Shown here one piece after another: positions 36,214 to 49,900 of a stretch of DNA of 64,000 nucleotides. Where the stretch lies: positions 33,667,200 to 33,731,199 of the forward strand of contig CM037843.1 in assembly GCA_021234535.1 (NCBI GenBank), read 5' to 3'. Both the position numbers and the translations under genes were made by a program. The notes beneath the pieces were generated by a model, which worked only from the letters and a program-made list of their open reading frames with translations, ran no database searches and was not told the origin of the DNA. Every line of letters starts with the position of its first letter. Within the stretch, counting starts at the first letter, position 1. This DNA is from Stichopus chloronotus. Taxonomy: Eukaryota > Echinodermata > Holothuroidea > Aspidochirotida > Stichopodidae.

Positions 36214-37792
36214 AGAAAATAGAGATCATCCGAACTTTATATGGAATCTGTTGTCCTTTGTATCATTGTCGGTCTACTAGCTGTGTTGTCTGACCCTTTA
36301 CTACACTTGCACTCAATGTTTAGATGTTAGGGTACACATCGAAGCAAATGTGTAGTCTAAAAGTCTAAAACTGATTGCACTGTAGGCTACGGATCGGTCC
36401 TCACACTATGTCCACTCATCAGACCTATGGTACAACATATATCTACACTGACGATGTAGCCTAACTGCATGGTCATGGGGGAATAGGGTAAGGAGAGACA
36501 TCCACTAAATAAGGGAAAATTGAAAATTCAGAGTTTGGACCAGTTTTGTTTTAATGCAATAAGTATACTTAGCGGCAGAAAAAATAATATATATAGATAA
36601 GTAATATATAGCGTAGTGATCTACGTGACCTTTGCAAGAACATTTCTTTTACCCCTCCCCTTAGTGGTGCACATCCACATGCCCTACCGAAACAAAAAAA
36701 AACTCTGGCTACGGGCATGGATTCGGGACATGTATAGCAAATAAAAACTTGTAACAATCGTATGGAGCGACTTATTTCGTCCTGACTCACTACAATGCAT
36801 CATGTCACTAGATCAACTTCTTCAAAGTATATTTGCAGTATGCCATCATTCAGGGAGCAGACTTTCGTTACTCTCGCCACGCCGCGTGTTCAAGTGCTTA
36901 CTTTACATCCAGGAGTTCAAGTCGCTCTTCGACGAGTACGAGTAGCAGCCCCTGCAGTAAGTACACGTAGCTTAACCCCTACGTTCCCGTCCGTAGTCGA
37001 TCAAGATATCAACCTTGGTAGCGAAATGTTTCGTTTCGTCAGTATCACTGCAATAATTAAAGTAATGTTCATCAATGGTATCAATTCAAAATTGTAATTA
37101 TCATCTATTTCAGCATTCATTTTGACGAATCATTTATGTAAAAACAAGATGAAGCTTATCGATGATCGCTTATCCCCCGATCACGCGGATCATATCTGTT
37201 CACCAAGTTATTACGCAATATTTCATCGAGGTATTTTTACCAAAGATAATTCTGGTGCAAGATCAGAAATGTGTGACATTCAAGATGAAGCTAGAAAGAC
37301 CAATTTGCATGAAAAAAAAAATGTAATGTTCAATAATATTTCAGATCTTCATGCATGAAGAGGTTGTTGACTACTGAGAGAAATTGCGTAAATTACATAT
37401 TTTACTTGTTAGGAAAACATTAAAAAAAAACGCCCGCGATACTGTGATACGTTATCTGTATCCTGGTGACAGGAGTTGCTTGGTTGTACGTGCAGGCTTG
37501 AGTGACTACACCGTTGCTGTCGATATTTATTCACATGTTACTTAGCTTTCACGTAACACTATAGTACAGCAGAGCGAGAGAGGAAGAGGACAGTTCACCT
37601 GTGAACACCGATACCAACTCTTTGGTCAGTTTGCACGTATTATGTGACTGAATAGCCGTTAAACATGGAGACCTAGCCAACTTTCTCGAGGAATGACCAG
37701 TGTGTTGATAAGTACAATGATTTTTGCGTCTTGAATTGTGTTTGCTGAAGGATAAAGGAAGAGACTTTTTAGTTAAGTTTACGTTGGACAGT
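36214..37792 (+). promoter_or_regulatory. upstream region of ERO1, probable promoter and 5' UTR (not resolved)
   Basis: CpG is more frequent at 36850-37010 and 37160-37250 and around 37430-37700 than in the intergenic DNA to the left, as expected near a transcription start. No TATA box and no CCAAT-N9-CCACG endoplasmic-reticulum stress element was found by eye. Small frames (36795-37097, 37122-37358) look non-coding. The start site cannot be placed from sequence alone. Confidence 0.3.
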
Positions 37793-37939
37793 ATGTTTAT
37801 CTTTGACATGCAAAAATACGCCAGTTTTGTTTCTGTTTTGTGTATTGTGTTATTCGCACAACTCGTGCGAGTATCACACCAGGAAGAATCTTACCTTAAA
37901 GTCAACAACAGAAGCACAGTTGACGCCTGCTTTTGCGAG
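37793..37939 (+). CDS. ERO1: ERO1 exon 1 (signal peptide, first CxC)
   Basis: Starts at ATG 37793 (a second in-frame ATG at 37808 would remove five residues). The hydrophobic stretch [14 protein letters not shown] fits a cleavable ER signal. The exon ends STVDACFCE with donor GCGAG|gtatgt in phase 0. N39 lies in an N-R-S sequon. Confidence 0.85.
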
Positions 37940-40900
37940 GTATGTAAATCTTAGTGTTCTTAATCTTAGTAAAGCTTAGGCTCCAAGCAGTATTGTGAGT
38001 TTTTGTTAGGGGAACTAAGTTAGTACAGCTAATTCGTTGCAGACTGCAGTGCGCATTGCTTTCACTCTTCAGTTGATTAAGGCAGAACCTTATGCAATTA
38101 TGTTACTGTATACCTAACGTTGCAATAAAGTTCAGAACCTCTTTCACCTCAATCTTTCCAGTGGGTAGTACAAGCTGAGAGTGAGACATGCTAAGTGAGA
38201 TTAATTAATGTAAGGAAGGGCAACAAATCAGGGTACTAATTTAGAATCTGTACCAATCGGACAAGGTATCAGATAACTAAAAGAGTTGGTATAGCGTCTA
38301 TGTTTTATTTACCTTTTTTTTTTCTTTTGCTAGTTTTTTTTCATCTTTTAAAGATTCCCGAAATGACCGTTTTTTTGTGCAATGATCAACATGTAGCGAC
38401 ACCTATGGAAGAAGTGATAGATTATTCCTGAAAGAGAAGTATAGGTTAGAGGAGGATTCGAACCTAGGATATCATGATAACTGATGCATCATAAGTCTTG
38501 CGCATAACTCGCTATGCTGCGAGAGCGGTTGTGGTGGTTGAGTGTTCAGAAATGCATACAATTCACAAACGCATAATCCAATGTAGTCATATAACAGTAT
38601 ATACATATTCATATACTATAAATAAGTGTCAATCCCCTAACCCTATCCCCTGACCCAATCCCCTAACCCTATCGCCTAACCCTATCCCCTAACCCTTTTC
38701 CCTAATCCTATCCCCTAACCCTATTCCCTAACCCTATTCCCTAACCCTATTCCCTAACCCTGAATCATGACGCCTAACCCGATCCCCTGACCTGATCCCC
38801 TAGCCCTGTTTACCGACGCTAGTTAGGCAATCCATTCATCATTCGCTATTCAAGGATGGCAGTGGACCGAATCGAACAATCGAATCGAAGCTAGCGAGCA
38901 CGTTCATATGGTACGGATTCTAAAGTTGCACCCAAATAAGTTGCAGGAGGTACTGTAAGTTGATCGGATTTGTTGACTTCATGTAGACGACCAGCTGCAG
39001 TACAACCTGTGGTAACATTTTATTTTCCATTTGATGCCGGTGGGCTCCGGTAAATTGGTAAATTACATGTAATGATGAACAATCTTTAGCTCAGCTGATT
39101 TTGGCCTATGGGCTGTCAGTATGCTGTGTGTTGTTGGGCCATTGCATTTACCGTATGCCCTTTCAAGAAAAGCCAGAGACCAGACGTACTTGACAATCTC
39201 TAATATAGCAAACCTATAGGCTAGACGTTATTGTCATATTACCTAAAATCAGACTTCAACTCTGGAGATTCCAAAATGCAAGTATGTTAAAGGGAAATAG
39301 GGCGTTTAGAATACACCAACATGACGTGCAAAAGAAATAGCTTCAGTCATTGTTAAAACATCACGTCTCATCAGTAAACACCTGACAAAGCTTCATCTCC
39401 TCAAAACATTACGCATGTGATGAGTAATGGAAGATGCATCATTTGAATTTTGAAAAGTTTGGGTGAACAAATTAGTGCTGAGCAACAAATAACTGAGTTT
39501 CTATCTGTGAGTAACTTATTTCCTGAAAAGAAGGCTACTGTCCTTTCTTATTTTGAATAATCTATCATTCTGCGTCCACAAACATTGGTTTTAATAATAT
39601 GGGTGTTTTCTGTAAAACAAACGCCTATTTCCCTTTAAGATAAAAAGCGTTTTCTATACTAGGACATTTAAATTTTTCTTTACCCTCATAATATCTTTCT
39701 TAGCAAACCTTTTGCTAGATTAGTCACTGTTCTAGCAAACAGCAATACATCTGTAGTTAATAATTATTTAAACCTGTGATGGAGAGCATTGATATTGATC
39801 GAAATAGGGAAACATTTCTTGCATTGCATTACTCTGAGATCTGGTTTATTCACTGTGAGATGATCTCTGAGACTCACAGTGAAAGCATGGGGAGTTGGCA
39901 AGTCTGAAAGACCTGCTTTTGTATTTCAACCAAAGCCATACATTTTATTGAATATATTGAATATGGAACTTCTAAGAGCACCTCTTATTCGAACAATCAA
40001 CTGACTGTGTCCTGCAGACTGCAGGTCCGAATTGTGGACCTGGTGCAAGCACTAGCATTCCTGGTAAGTTCAAGAGGGAGAATTTTTTTCATAGGGTGTC
40101 CTGCCCTGCAGTAAAACCCAATTGAAACCATAGCCTACACATGTAAACAATGTCTACTGGACTCATGTTCATGACAGGTATGTTGTATCATATCTCAAGA
40201 ACGTTTTTCTTATCCATATCACATACAAAACCATACACACACTGAATGAAAGTTGACATTCAGCAATATATACTGTTACTCATAGTGACCAGCAATTACT
40301 CTTTGCTGCATTTAAAATAGCTTTTTATGAAAATTAAAATTGGTATTTGTGGTACTCTACACCTTGACCTCTGTTCCCCAAACAACTGGGTCTTATTGGC
40401 ACACAGTCTTCTACACTCTTTGAAGTTTAAAATATTTACTGCTCCTCATACAGCGTTCTGAAGCTCAGCAACATGCCAGACTATAGTGAAAAGAAGGAAG
40501 CAATGTTTTTCAAATTGCAGTCTAGAGTAGAGTCTAGGGTAGAGTAATACCCACTGGGGCCTTTTAAATACCCAAAGTAGTGTTGGATTGTTGCATCAAA
40601 AATGGGTCACACTCAAACATTTTTATGTATACTATACAAAGTGAGGTACTTTACTCAACTGCTGTGAAATAGTTACTTTTTCAGTGTCTCATACTACCAG
40701 AATTTGTGTCACAAAGAAGTTACAGTAACATGTTTGTGAACTGAGTACAAGTGAGCACCTGAAATTATTATTGTACCTTGTTGCTTGCTGATTGCATGGG
40801 GAATACAAGTCTTGACTCATGAGTTACATTCTCAAGTGTTTCTTTCACAGCTTAAAGGTCTGGTGACATGAAAATTACATTTTGAGGTATTGGGTGCATT

Positions 40901-43900
40901 AGGCATTCAAAATGTTGAAAATAGCCACAAATTGCATCAAAATCCGTCAAAAATTGACAAATTTACAGGCAAATTAGTGTCTCACAGCTGTGTCATGAAT
41001 AAACATTGGCTAAATATGCAAATTTGTGATGTCAGGAGAGGGACTCCCAGGATATGTCTTATGTTAATCCTTTGTTTATGTAACCTTTATTTCAAGGTCA
41101 TTTGAGAATTTTATATGCCCAGAGGGTTTTATTTTGGAAGCATGTATTTTCTCCTTCAAAAATATCGATATCACGCACCAATATGAAACTCAGTAATTAA
41201 GTGGCAAATTATATAGGGTTAACAAAAGAAAAACTTACACTGTGCCACACTCCACGTCATCTGTTTTGCATTTTCTTCAAACTTTGAAAAGTCATATCTC
41301 AAAAACGGTAATAGATATAAAAAAAATTCCAATGGATTTTCACTGAGGGTTTTACTTTGTAACATTTGCATGAAGGAAGCTCTTTTTTGGAAGCATGTCA
41401 CCAGACCTTTAAGGTGTTAATGCATGTACTGTACTACCTGTAGCTGTTTCTTGTGTATTCATATCACAAACAGTGTGGGTGATTGAGTTAACCAGTTACC
41501 TGCAGAATGAAAATATTGTATCTTTCATCCCACTGCAACATTAATTTTAGCAAAAATGTCTTTCTTCGCAAATTTCAAGTTAAGACTGGAAAAATAATAT
41601 GTTAAAATAACATGTTATATAAATATTTCATAATAAATATGTCATCACCTTCTTTATCTTCTTTTTTATGCAAATACAACCAAACTACAGCATCTTTATC
41701 TCATTTGGGATTGAAGCTTTTTTTTCTAAATCACTTGCCCTATGAGAAACCCTATGCCTCATTTTTTTTTTTTTTTTTTGAGTCTCTATATGACTCTTAA
41801 CTTATAACCAGATAAACTCTGCAAAGCTTCTTTAATCGATAGATCTGCATTTTAAGTAGAGGGGGCCATTATAATACTGAAATTTGAGAGAAAACACACA
41901 CACACAGCCCCTTCTAGAACACTTTCGGGTTGCACGTGTACTTGATCAACGTCTTAATGTGTAAACCATCCTGGGGAATTAGAATTTTTGCTGCACACAG
42001 TAATCCGTCTTACAGGGGTGTATCATTGATTTGCTTGGCACTGTGTGACCCAGTTCAGTGCATATTTTACAACATGAGTATACCTGTCTTACACAGTGCA
42101 TGAAGATTAGGAAATGTGGAATATACTTGTCATATGCAGTTTAGTGGTTAAGGAATTAGTGAATTGTATTTAAATAGTATATATATGCCTGAAGTACGGT
42201 GTCCTCACTTTCTTTGTCTTCATTGAAGGAAAACAATTATAAACAGATTAGAATTTCTTTTTAAGTATCTCAGCATGTGTACAAATACTGTAGCTCTCCA
42301 TTGTTGTACCGTACAAGTCCATTTGGAGCAATTTTAAGCAGTTGTATTATAATTTCTTGCATCAATAACTTTTAAGCAGCACTGTATAAATACAAAAAAG
42401 ATGGGGAAAATATTATCCAAAGATTCCTTTCTATGAATAGTGAAATATTTCATGACAGTTATGAAAATTGTGTCAGACCCTGGTATTTCTGAATCACCTT
42501 TCCAGTGTTTTAACATTTTAACTTCTAGGATACCATGTGTTTTCACTCTTTACTAGCTTGCTGGACAGGTAGATGATTGTGACTGCAAGATTGACTCGGT
42601 CTTGAAGTTCAACAACCTCGACATCAAGCCAAGGCTTCAAAGCCTTCTGGAGAGAGATTATTTTAAGTTTTACAAGGTACAGTATCATCATTTCTACAGT
42701 AAATTAACATTCTCACAACTTGTGATTAAATGGGGCAAATTTTTTCCTTACTCTGCATTTCCTCCGTTCTTAAATTGCCTCCCCCTCCTCCATCCCATTT
42801 ATTCAGTCCCCATTTACCATATCGTTGAATGTATGGTGACAGTAACTGTATATGCTTGAACACTGTACTGCCGTGCAAAGTACGTACTGCAGGTCACAGT
42901 GATAACTACTGTACCATATACTGTAGTTGGTGGCACTTTGGTGTTTGCCATGTAGCAGTGGCATGGTGCAGTGATAATCTGGTTGAAATTTCAGTTCCAT
43001 TGTCATTTTATTCCTGTGTATTATCTGATATTCAGATACCCAGGTCCCAGGGTTGGTTTTTTTTTTTCATTTTTTTAATCATGATTTAAATATAAAAAAA
43101 ATCTATTTAAATCATATAAATCAATTCAAATCATGATTTTTTTAAATTAGAAATCATGACTTTAGTTAACTTGATTTATATCAAACAACCCTGCCAGATC
43201 CCCAATCAATAATGTCTGGACTTGGGTTCGAAATTTGCTACTCGGATTTGAAGTTTTTCCTTTTTAGGAACATTTAATTGTCCTGCACATATGTAAGATA
43301 CATGGTGCTATATAAATGAACAAAGCAAAATATCTTATTATGACTTTACAACAAACTTGTACCCTAACAGAAGTTATATTGTGAGTAACTGAGTGCTCAA
43401 CCAACTATGGATTACAGGATACCCGTGTCCAATTTTTGGTGTGATATGCACTGGACACCAAAAGGCAAATGTATGTAACAAAATTCCAATAAACTTTTGT
43501 TCAGTAATAGCTTCCGAACCAGAGAGGAGTAAAGACAGCAGGACAACAATTTTGGGTGATCCCAGAGTTACTGATTGAGATTACATTCAAGTGATGTTTT
43601 CCTGTTCCATGTTGTGCACTGCTTTATGTCTTTATTGTGCACAGTGTGCCAAGCTATTGGATACAACTTACCAGTTTTGCATTTTCATCAAACTTTGGAA
43701 AGCCATCTCACAAACAAAGATGTAAACACACAGTTCCAAAGAATTGCCATTCAGGGTTTCACTGTGCAAGCTCTAAATGTATCCATAATCTATTTTCGTA
43801 CTTACAACTCTGTGCAGTACATTTGCTTGTACACTGAGAGGTTGTTCCTATCAGTTGATGTGGGAGTCATGTACAATGTGTATGTGGCAATGCAGGCCTT

Positions 43901-46900
43901 GAGTTTTAGATTTTCCATCTGTGGTACAAACCACACTCCTCAGAAGGAGTATGGTAGGCATGCTATTTTATCAAACTGTAGTAGATTTATGTGAGTTACC
44001 ATTCTTATCTAGGTTTGCAAAAATTCGCACTCCTCACAGTGATTTGAGGTGAGTGATGTTGTGTGGTCACACTCGCACACCTTAGAACTCAAGGCCTGCA
44101 ATGACACAGTGTCGTACTTGCATGTATTCCTTTGTAGTACATTGTAATTCGTGTGTGCATTTAAATTGATACTCAGGATGTCGCTAACCCTTAGTAGTTC
44201 AATCAAGTCAAAAGTTAAGTAGTTTTGTGTATGGTATTCATTCAGCCAATGATAAATGTAGCCATGAATGCTGTTCAGTATTTTGTTGTATGTAACAGCA
44301 TGCTGCACACAGCTTGATCATGTGAATGCCATCACACAACCTCTGTAGAGGCCACCATACATCACGTTTGTATGATGCTTGTACATGCCGTGATACGTAC
44401 TTACCAATATGTTGTCACCATAAAGTACTTTCTAAGCCTTTCCTTGTTTGCATTTTAACTGGAGGTAGAAATTTGACAGCCACATACCATGGTATGATAT
44501 TTTTGTCTCTCGGAATGGAAATTTTCGTACATTCGACAGGATGTCTTGCTGTAGCTGACACAATCAGGACATTGACGTAATATTGTCACACTACTTATAA
44601 GGAAGCAGTGTAGTCTGCTTTATCTGCAATATTATGAATATGATCTTATGGTAACAGTAACGTAACAAAACCAACAAATTCACCATAATCACTCATGTTA
44701 ACATTAACTAAGTTGCTGAACATATCCTAAAACAGGATAAGTTTAAATTATAGTATAGATAGTGGTTTATTTGCTGTTCCATATGGAACTATAAATTACA
44801 AAAAAAAACTGAAAGATTCAAACAGATTTTCTTGCCACTGTCCTCCCTTAAAATGCAAGTTAGTACTGTTGTATGTTCAAAGTGGTACAGTGTAATTTGG
44901 CCATTGGGTGTGTGATACCTGAACTACAGTTTGTTTTACATTGCGCAGCCATTGTTAGCTGCAGTGGTACTGTACTATTAACATGTCACACTGTGATTTA
45001 AGTACAGGAAAGGCCAGGCTTGTTTGCTAATATCCGAAACTTAATTGCTATCTGGCATGAATCTCTCTTGATTTACGCTCACCAGCTAAACAAAAATAGC
45101 GGGTGCGATTATTGACTTGCACTTTGCTTCAATTATCTGCCAATGCAGTTTATTGTGTACACAGAAGCCCTGAAAGGGTCAAACCGATTATATCTTCCTT
45201 GAATTTTGCCTATTTAACTGCAGTTTTGCTTGGTTTATTCTTTATTGTACCACAATATATCCATATTGAAAGTTCTAGCTCCGCATTCAGCAGTTGGCAT
45301 TGATTTTCAAGCCTTGTTTTATGTCTAGTATCATTAATAATATACAAGAAGTCAAAGTAGAAAAAAGGTTTGCCAAAACATCAGCACAAACTTCACAAGA
45401 ATGAATACATACTTGTCTCACCAGTACTCAGCTGGTTAAGTTCTGTACATGTGACATATCACTGAATGGCTTGACCCTTGTGTATGATTTGGTTGAGTTT
45501 AAACTAAAACTTAATATGAGGTCGTAACAAAGAGAGTGTCTGGCACTTTGTGCTGTAGTTCCCATATCAATACATAACACACCACTTACTAAAATCTTGG
45601 CATCTTTCACTTTCAAATCATTTACAAATTTTTTAATGTCGAACTTGCATCAATAGCCTACACATGAATTTTCTTTGCTCTAGTAGCAGGAAACTATTCA
45701 GAAGAATAAATTTTTAATGTCCTTTAGGTCGGTGCCTAATGTTTCTTATTAATGGTCGTTTATGTCCAGAGTAGAAGTCAGAGATTTTCTCAGTTTCATT
45801 CTCTATGAATTAAAATTGTCAGGGAACAATGTTTGGTTTCCCTTGAAATTTTGATAAAATCACCTCAATTTTGACTGCAGTTATTCTTACTCAGAATGCT
45901 GCCCTGAGAATTTGAAGAATTGTATGTTGATGAATGAGGTGAATATTGTATGCCAGTACATTGTACCCACACTGAGATATATTCTTGCAGTATTCATTGA
46001 CATATGAGAAGACTAACCCAACTGTATGAATGCTGCACTGTTGGTATATGTAAGACTGGTTTAGTATGTAGTTGGTGCCTTCTTCCTCTTTGATACGTAC
46101 ATGTAATAATCAGTTCAAAACACTGTGAGTCTGTGACAACATTATGCAGTCAAAGTCCTCCTGAACATGAATTATAATGCTGTCACTATGTAATTAATAA
46201 TTAAACATACTTGAATGCTATGTGGCTTTCACTTCATCTTAACTCGCATGTCTTCAGTGTTTGTTCACCTACTTCATGCTGCCATGACCCTGGAACCTAC
46301 TGTATGTACCGTACAGTCAGGAACAACTCACTGCCTTTGAAAAGGAATTATATGAGTGTGGTTAGAGGTGTCAAATGCAACACTAGTTCAACATTCTGCA
46401 CTTGTGAACCTACTGTATTGAAGTGTTTCTTGATAAATTACATCTGAATCGACATTCCAGTATTTATCAACTTAAATAAGAAAGAATTGATGGCCATTTA
46501 TCTAAATGCGCCTGAAATTTCACTGTAGATTATTTTGCAGAGAAAGCTATATTTCACTTAAGTTGTTTCATTTGGTTTAAATTGATCTGAAAAAGTTAAT
46601 TGCTCAGACTTTGCACCATCATCCACACATGTATACTTTCTTTCTTTCTTTAAAAAAAAGTAAATTACTGTAGAAGCCCATGAAAATTAAACACATGGTT
46701 GTTTGATTATTAATTCTTGAATCTTGCAGTTTCTTGTCTTGTAACAGCTGTTGCAATGTTGCTTTAGCTTCACTTAACAATATTCAACTTTTGCCTTCTG
46801 CAATTTTGATATATTAACCACATGGAAGTCTTGGTTCAGTGATCACAGCAGCACAGCCAACCAGTTTATAGCACGTCAGCACTGTCATGGACCATTGAGG

Positions 46901-49900
46901 AACTGCATCAAATGAAAGTCTGCTTGGCATTAGACAGATCTAAATTCTATGTGGCATTAAAGATATGATTGTTATCTGTAGATATTTTTAACAGAGTTCA
47001 CTAGTAGGGTAGCTTCTAAAAATATACTGTAGTTCAGTGTAACTTGTATCACATCGGAGTACATTCTTGCTTGGTTTTTCTATGTGTAAAGAAACGTGTA
47101 ATAACACGTGTTGTAATTTAATGTGCAGTAGCCACGGTGGGTCATAGATGGTTTTGTTTTACAGTTGCCTGAGAAAATGGTACACTGTTTCTGAGGTTGA
47201 GATGGTAGTGCAACACATTACAGTGTGCTACTCAGCAGAGATTACCAATCCTCGCAGTACTGTCCTGACCTGTATGCGGGATTGACTCCTAACATAATAT
47301 AACAAAACATAACATAAAATAGTACAGTAATATAACACAACAGGTTGAAGGGTACAACTAGGGCCAAAGACCCCCGTTGTGTGATTCCTTGTGTATGGAA
47401 AAAGCAGGAGGATTAGATCGTTTGAGCTCAAGTTTTTTACTTTTAAATGTAAATGCAAGGTTGTTCAGGGACGGAATACGTCATTCAGTGAATGGAAGTG
47501 TCAGTAAATCTCGAAAGCAATTGAAATGGCATAAAGTACAGAAGGTAACCAGACCTTCAATTTGAAATTAATGGTAGTTACTAAAAGTACTGTAGTATAC
47601 TGTACTGTGCCTTCATAATGAATAAGCAACAGTACAGTTCTCACTGGTGTATGTATATTACTCAAGATGCAGCTTCTAAATCGTTATTAGAAATTGTTCA
47701 GAATTAATTAAATTGGCAACCAATTTTCTGCTACTGTTCAGTGTATTAGATCTGACTTAAAAGTACTGCAGCTCTGTAGATTCATGCCAAGCACTACATT
47801 TCTGTGACCATTTTTGATGACTTCTGGTTTTGCCAAAATATTGTGACATGTGTGATCCACCTCAGACATGTTTACCTTTGATTTTCTATTTATGTTTTGT
47901 TAACCCTTTTTTTTTTTATCTGCAGGTCAACCTTAACAAACCTTGTCCATTTTGGGCAGATGATGGAAGCTGTGCATTTGAGAGTTGTGCTGTTTGCCCA
48001 TGTTCTGAGGTAAGTTACTTATTCTGGTCAATGGAGGGTGGCAGAGTCCAGTTTTTTCTTTGCTTCAGAGAAAAGACAGTGGAACACAAGAAGGAAGGAC
48101 AAAACATGGGCCGTCTTTTATTAGGCAGCCCAAATTGTAGTCATCATCCCTACTCGTCATAAAGTACACTTAACTCATATTTAGATGCCCTATATTTCAT
48201 CATGTAACATTGCCAGTAGCAAGTTCTTTGGATGTTACACAAGACTGTTCTTCACAATGTCCTATCAGGCACTATTTCAACCATTCAAGCCCTATCCCCC
48301 TCCCATTTCCGAGGCACCAATTTCAATAAACAGCGCTGTCACGTCAGCTGCTGTATAAAGCTGCAGGCACCAGCAATAGCGGTGTTGACTATATCCCCTT
48401 GATCGAGCTGATAGTCTGTATTCCCTGTATTGAATATTGCATATTAGACACAGTCCTATGATCAGATTTATTCACATGATTTGAAAGTGAATGACAGTCA
48501 AGTGGGAAAAATTCATAAGTATTGTATATGATGGGTGTTTGTTTCTCGTAAAGTATGAAGAGATCAATAACAGGAATGCCTGAATAACTACGATAACTGG
48601 CATTGAAAGTGGCAGACAGTGAGCTGTCTAGTCTAGGTTTAAAAACTTTTGCTAATGGGTAAGATTAGGTCATATATCATACTTAACAAATTCAAATTAG
48701 ACTACATTTTGAAAAGGTGTTGTTATTTGAAATTTGCAATATGTCCATCATTTATTCCATGCTGTTATTTTCCATGAGGAACTAACTTTTTTGTTGTAAA
48801 AGTGCTGTTGGTTTCCCACTATGGTGCAATAGACTGTACGTAGTATAGGTATGTATGTTATGTGGCAGCCTGTTTTAGGATTTGGAAATTAAGCACTGTT
48901 GGCTGGGTGGATTCACCATCCTCATTGTTCTGTAATCCTTCAACATGTGGTATGTAGTAACAGTTTGATTAAGTCATAGCAAACACTGTCCAGGTCCAAA
49001 CTTTTGCAGCTACTATTGTTACGTTATCATTCAGAAGCGAAGGACTAATGATCATGCTCAGTTTGTTTAAAGTTGACTTTTGAAAGCAATTCACGAACAC
49101 GCACCTGTTTGTCTGTGCTCGAAGTGGAGTGCGCAACAGGAGTAATATTGCAACTACTTTTCAATGATGGTCTTGTGGCGAGGATTAATGATTCACAGAC
49201 TGAAAGTCAAGCACATTTTTAATAACAATATACACAGCTGTCAGGCTCTAGAGAAATAGTACCTTTTCCCAGCAACAGTTTCTATGGCAAAAAAATCAAT
49301 TGAATCAGTTAGTGACTCTTCATTTGTTTTCCTTGTGGTTGTTTTCAGTCTACCAATAAAATGGAGTATTTTGTCCCGCACCATTCTCATTTTTGGCATT
49401 CTCCATTTGTGACCGTTCTCGAAGAGGAAGCATAGATTGTGTCTTGTTTTTTAAAAAGGAAACAAATTGTATCAAGCACTGCAAGTAAATCAATGAGAGA
49501 CTCATGGTGCGGTCATTGTAGAAATAGAATGACCAGCACTTCTAGCACTAGATTAGACATCAAAACCGCAACAATAAGTGAGTGTAATAAACGGTAGGAT
49601 GAAGCTATTCGCAAGAAAAAATTGGCAAATAAGCTCTGTTATTCGCATGAACATAGCGTTAGAGACAGACTCATCAACCCCAGACAGTTTCAATTGTCCC
49701 AACCACATGTGTAATCAAAACAATGTACACTGTGTAATATGAGCTACTCTGCATCTTTTAAATTTCTTGTCAATCAAAGAGTAGAACCATTTGAGAATTT
49801 TGCTATCCCCAAGCCAAAAATATAGCTTAAGGTGATGAGTTACTGCCTTTAAGCATAACCCTTACATGATTGCTGATTGGCTAAAATCTTGCTTGTGTCA

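Noticed and set aside
36795..37097. 100-codon frame upstream of ERO1
   Set aside because: No similarity or splice link to ERO1, whose signal peptide begins at 37793; it is probably open by chance in CpG-richer promoter DNA.
38440..38545. Functional tRNA gene on the - strand
   Set aside because: The B-box is good, but the T-stem is mismatched and no acceptor stem forms; kept only as a low-confidence tRNA-like fragment.
40018..40063. 46-nt interval with good splice sites (ctgcag|ACTGCAGG ... CCTG|gtaagt) in ERO1 intron 1
   Set aside because: Its length is not a multiple of three, and exon 1 joins exon 2 with exact family spacing without it.
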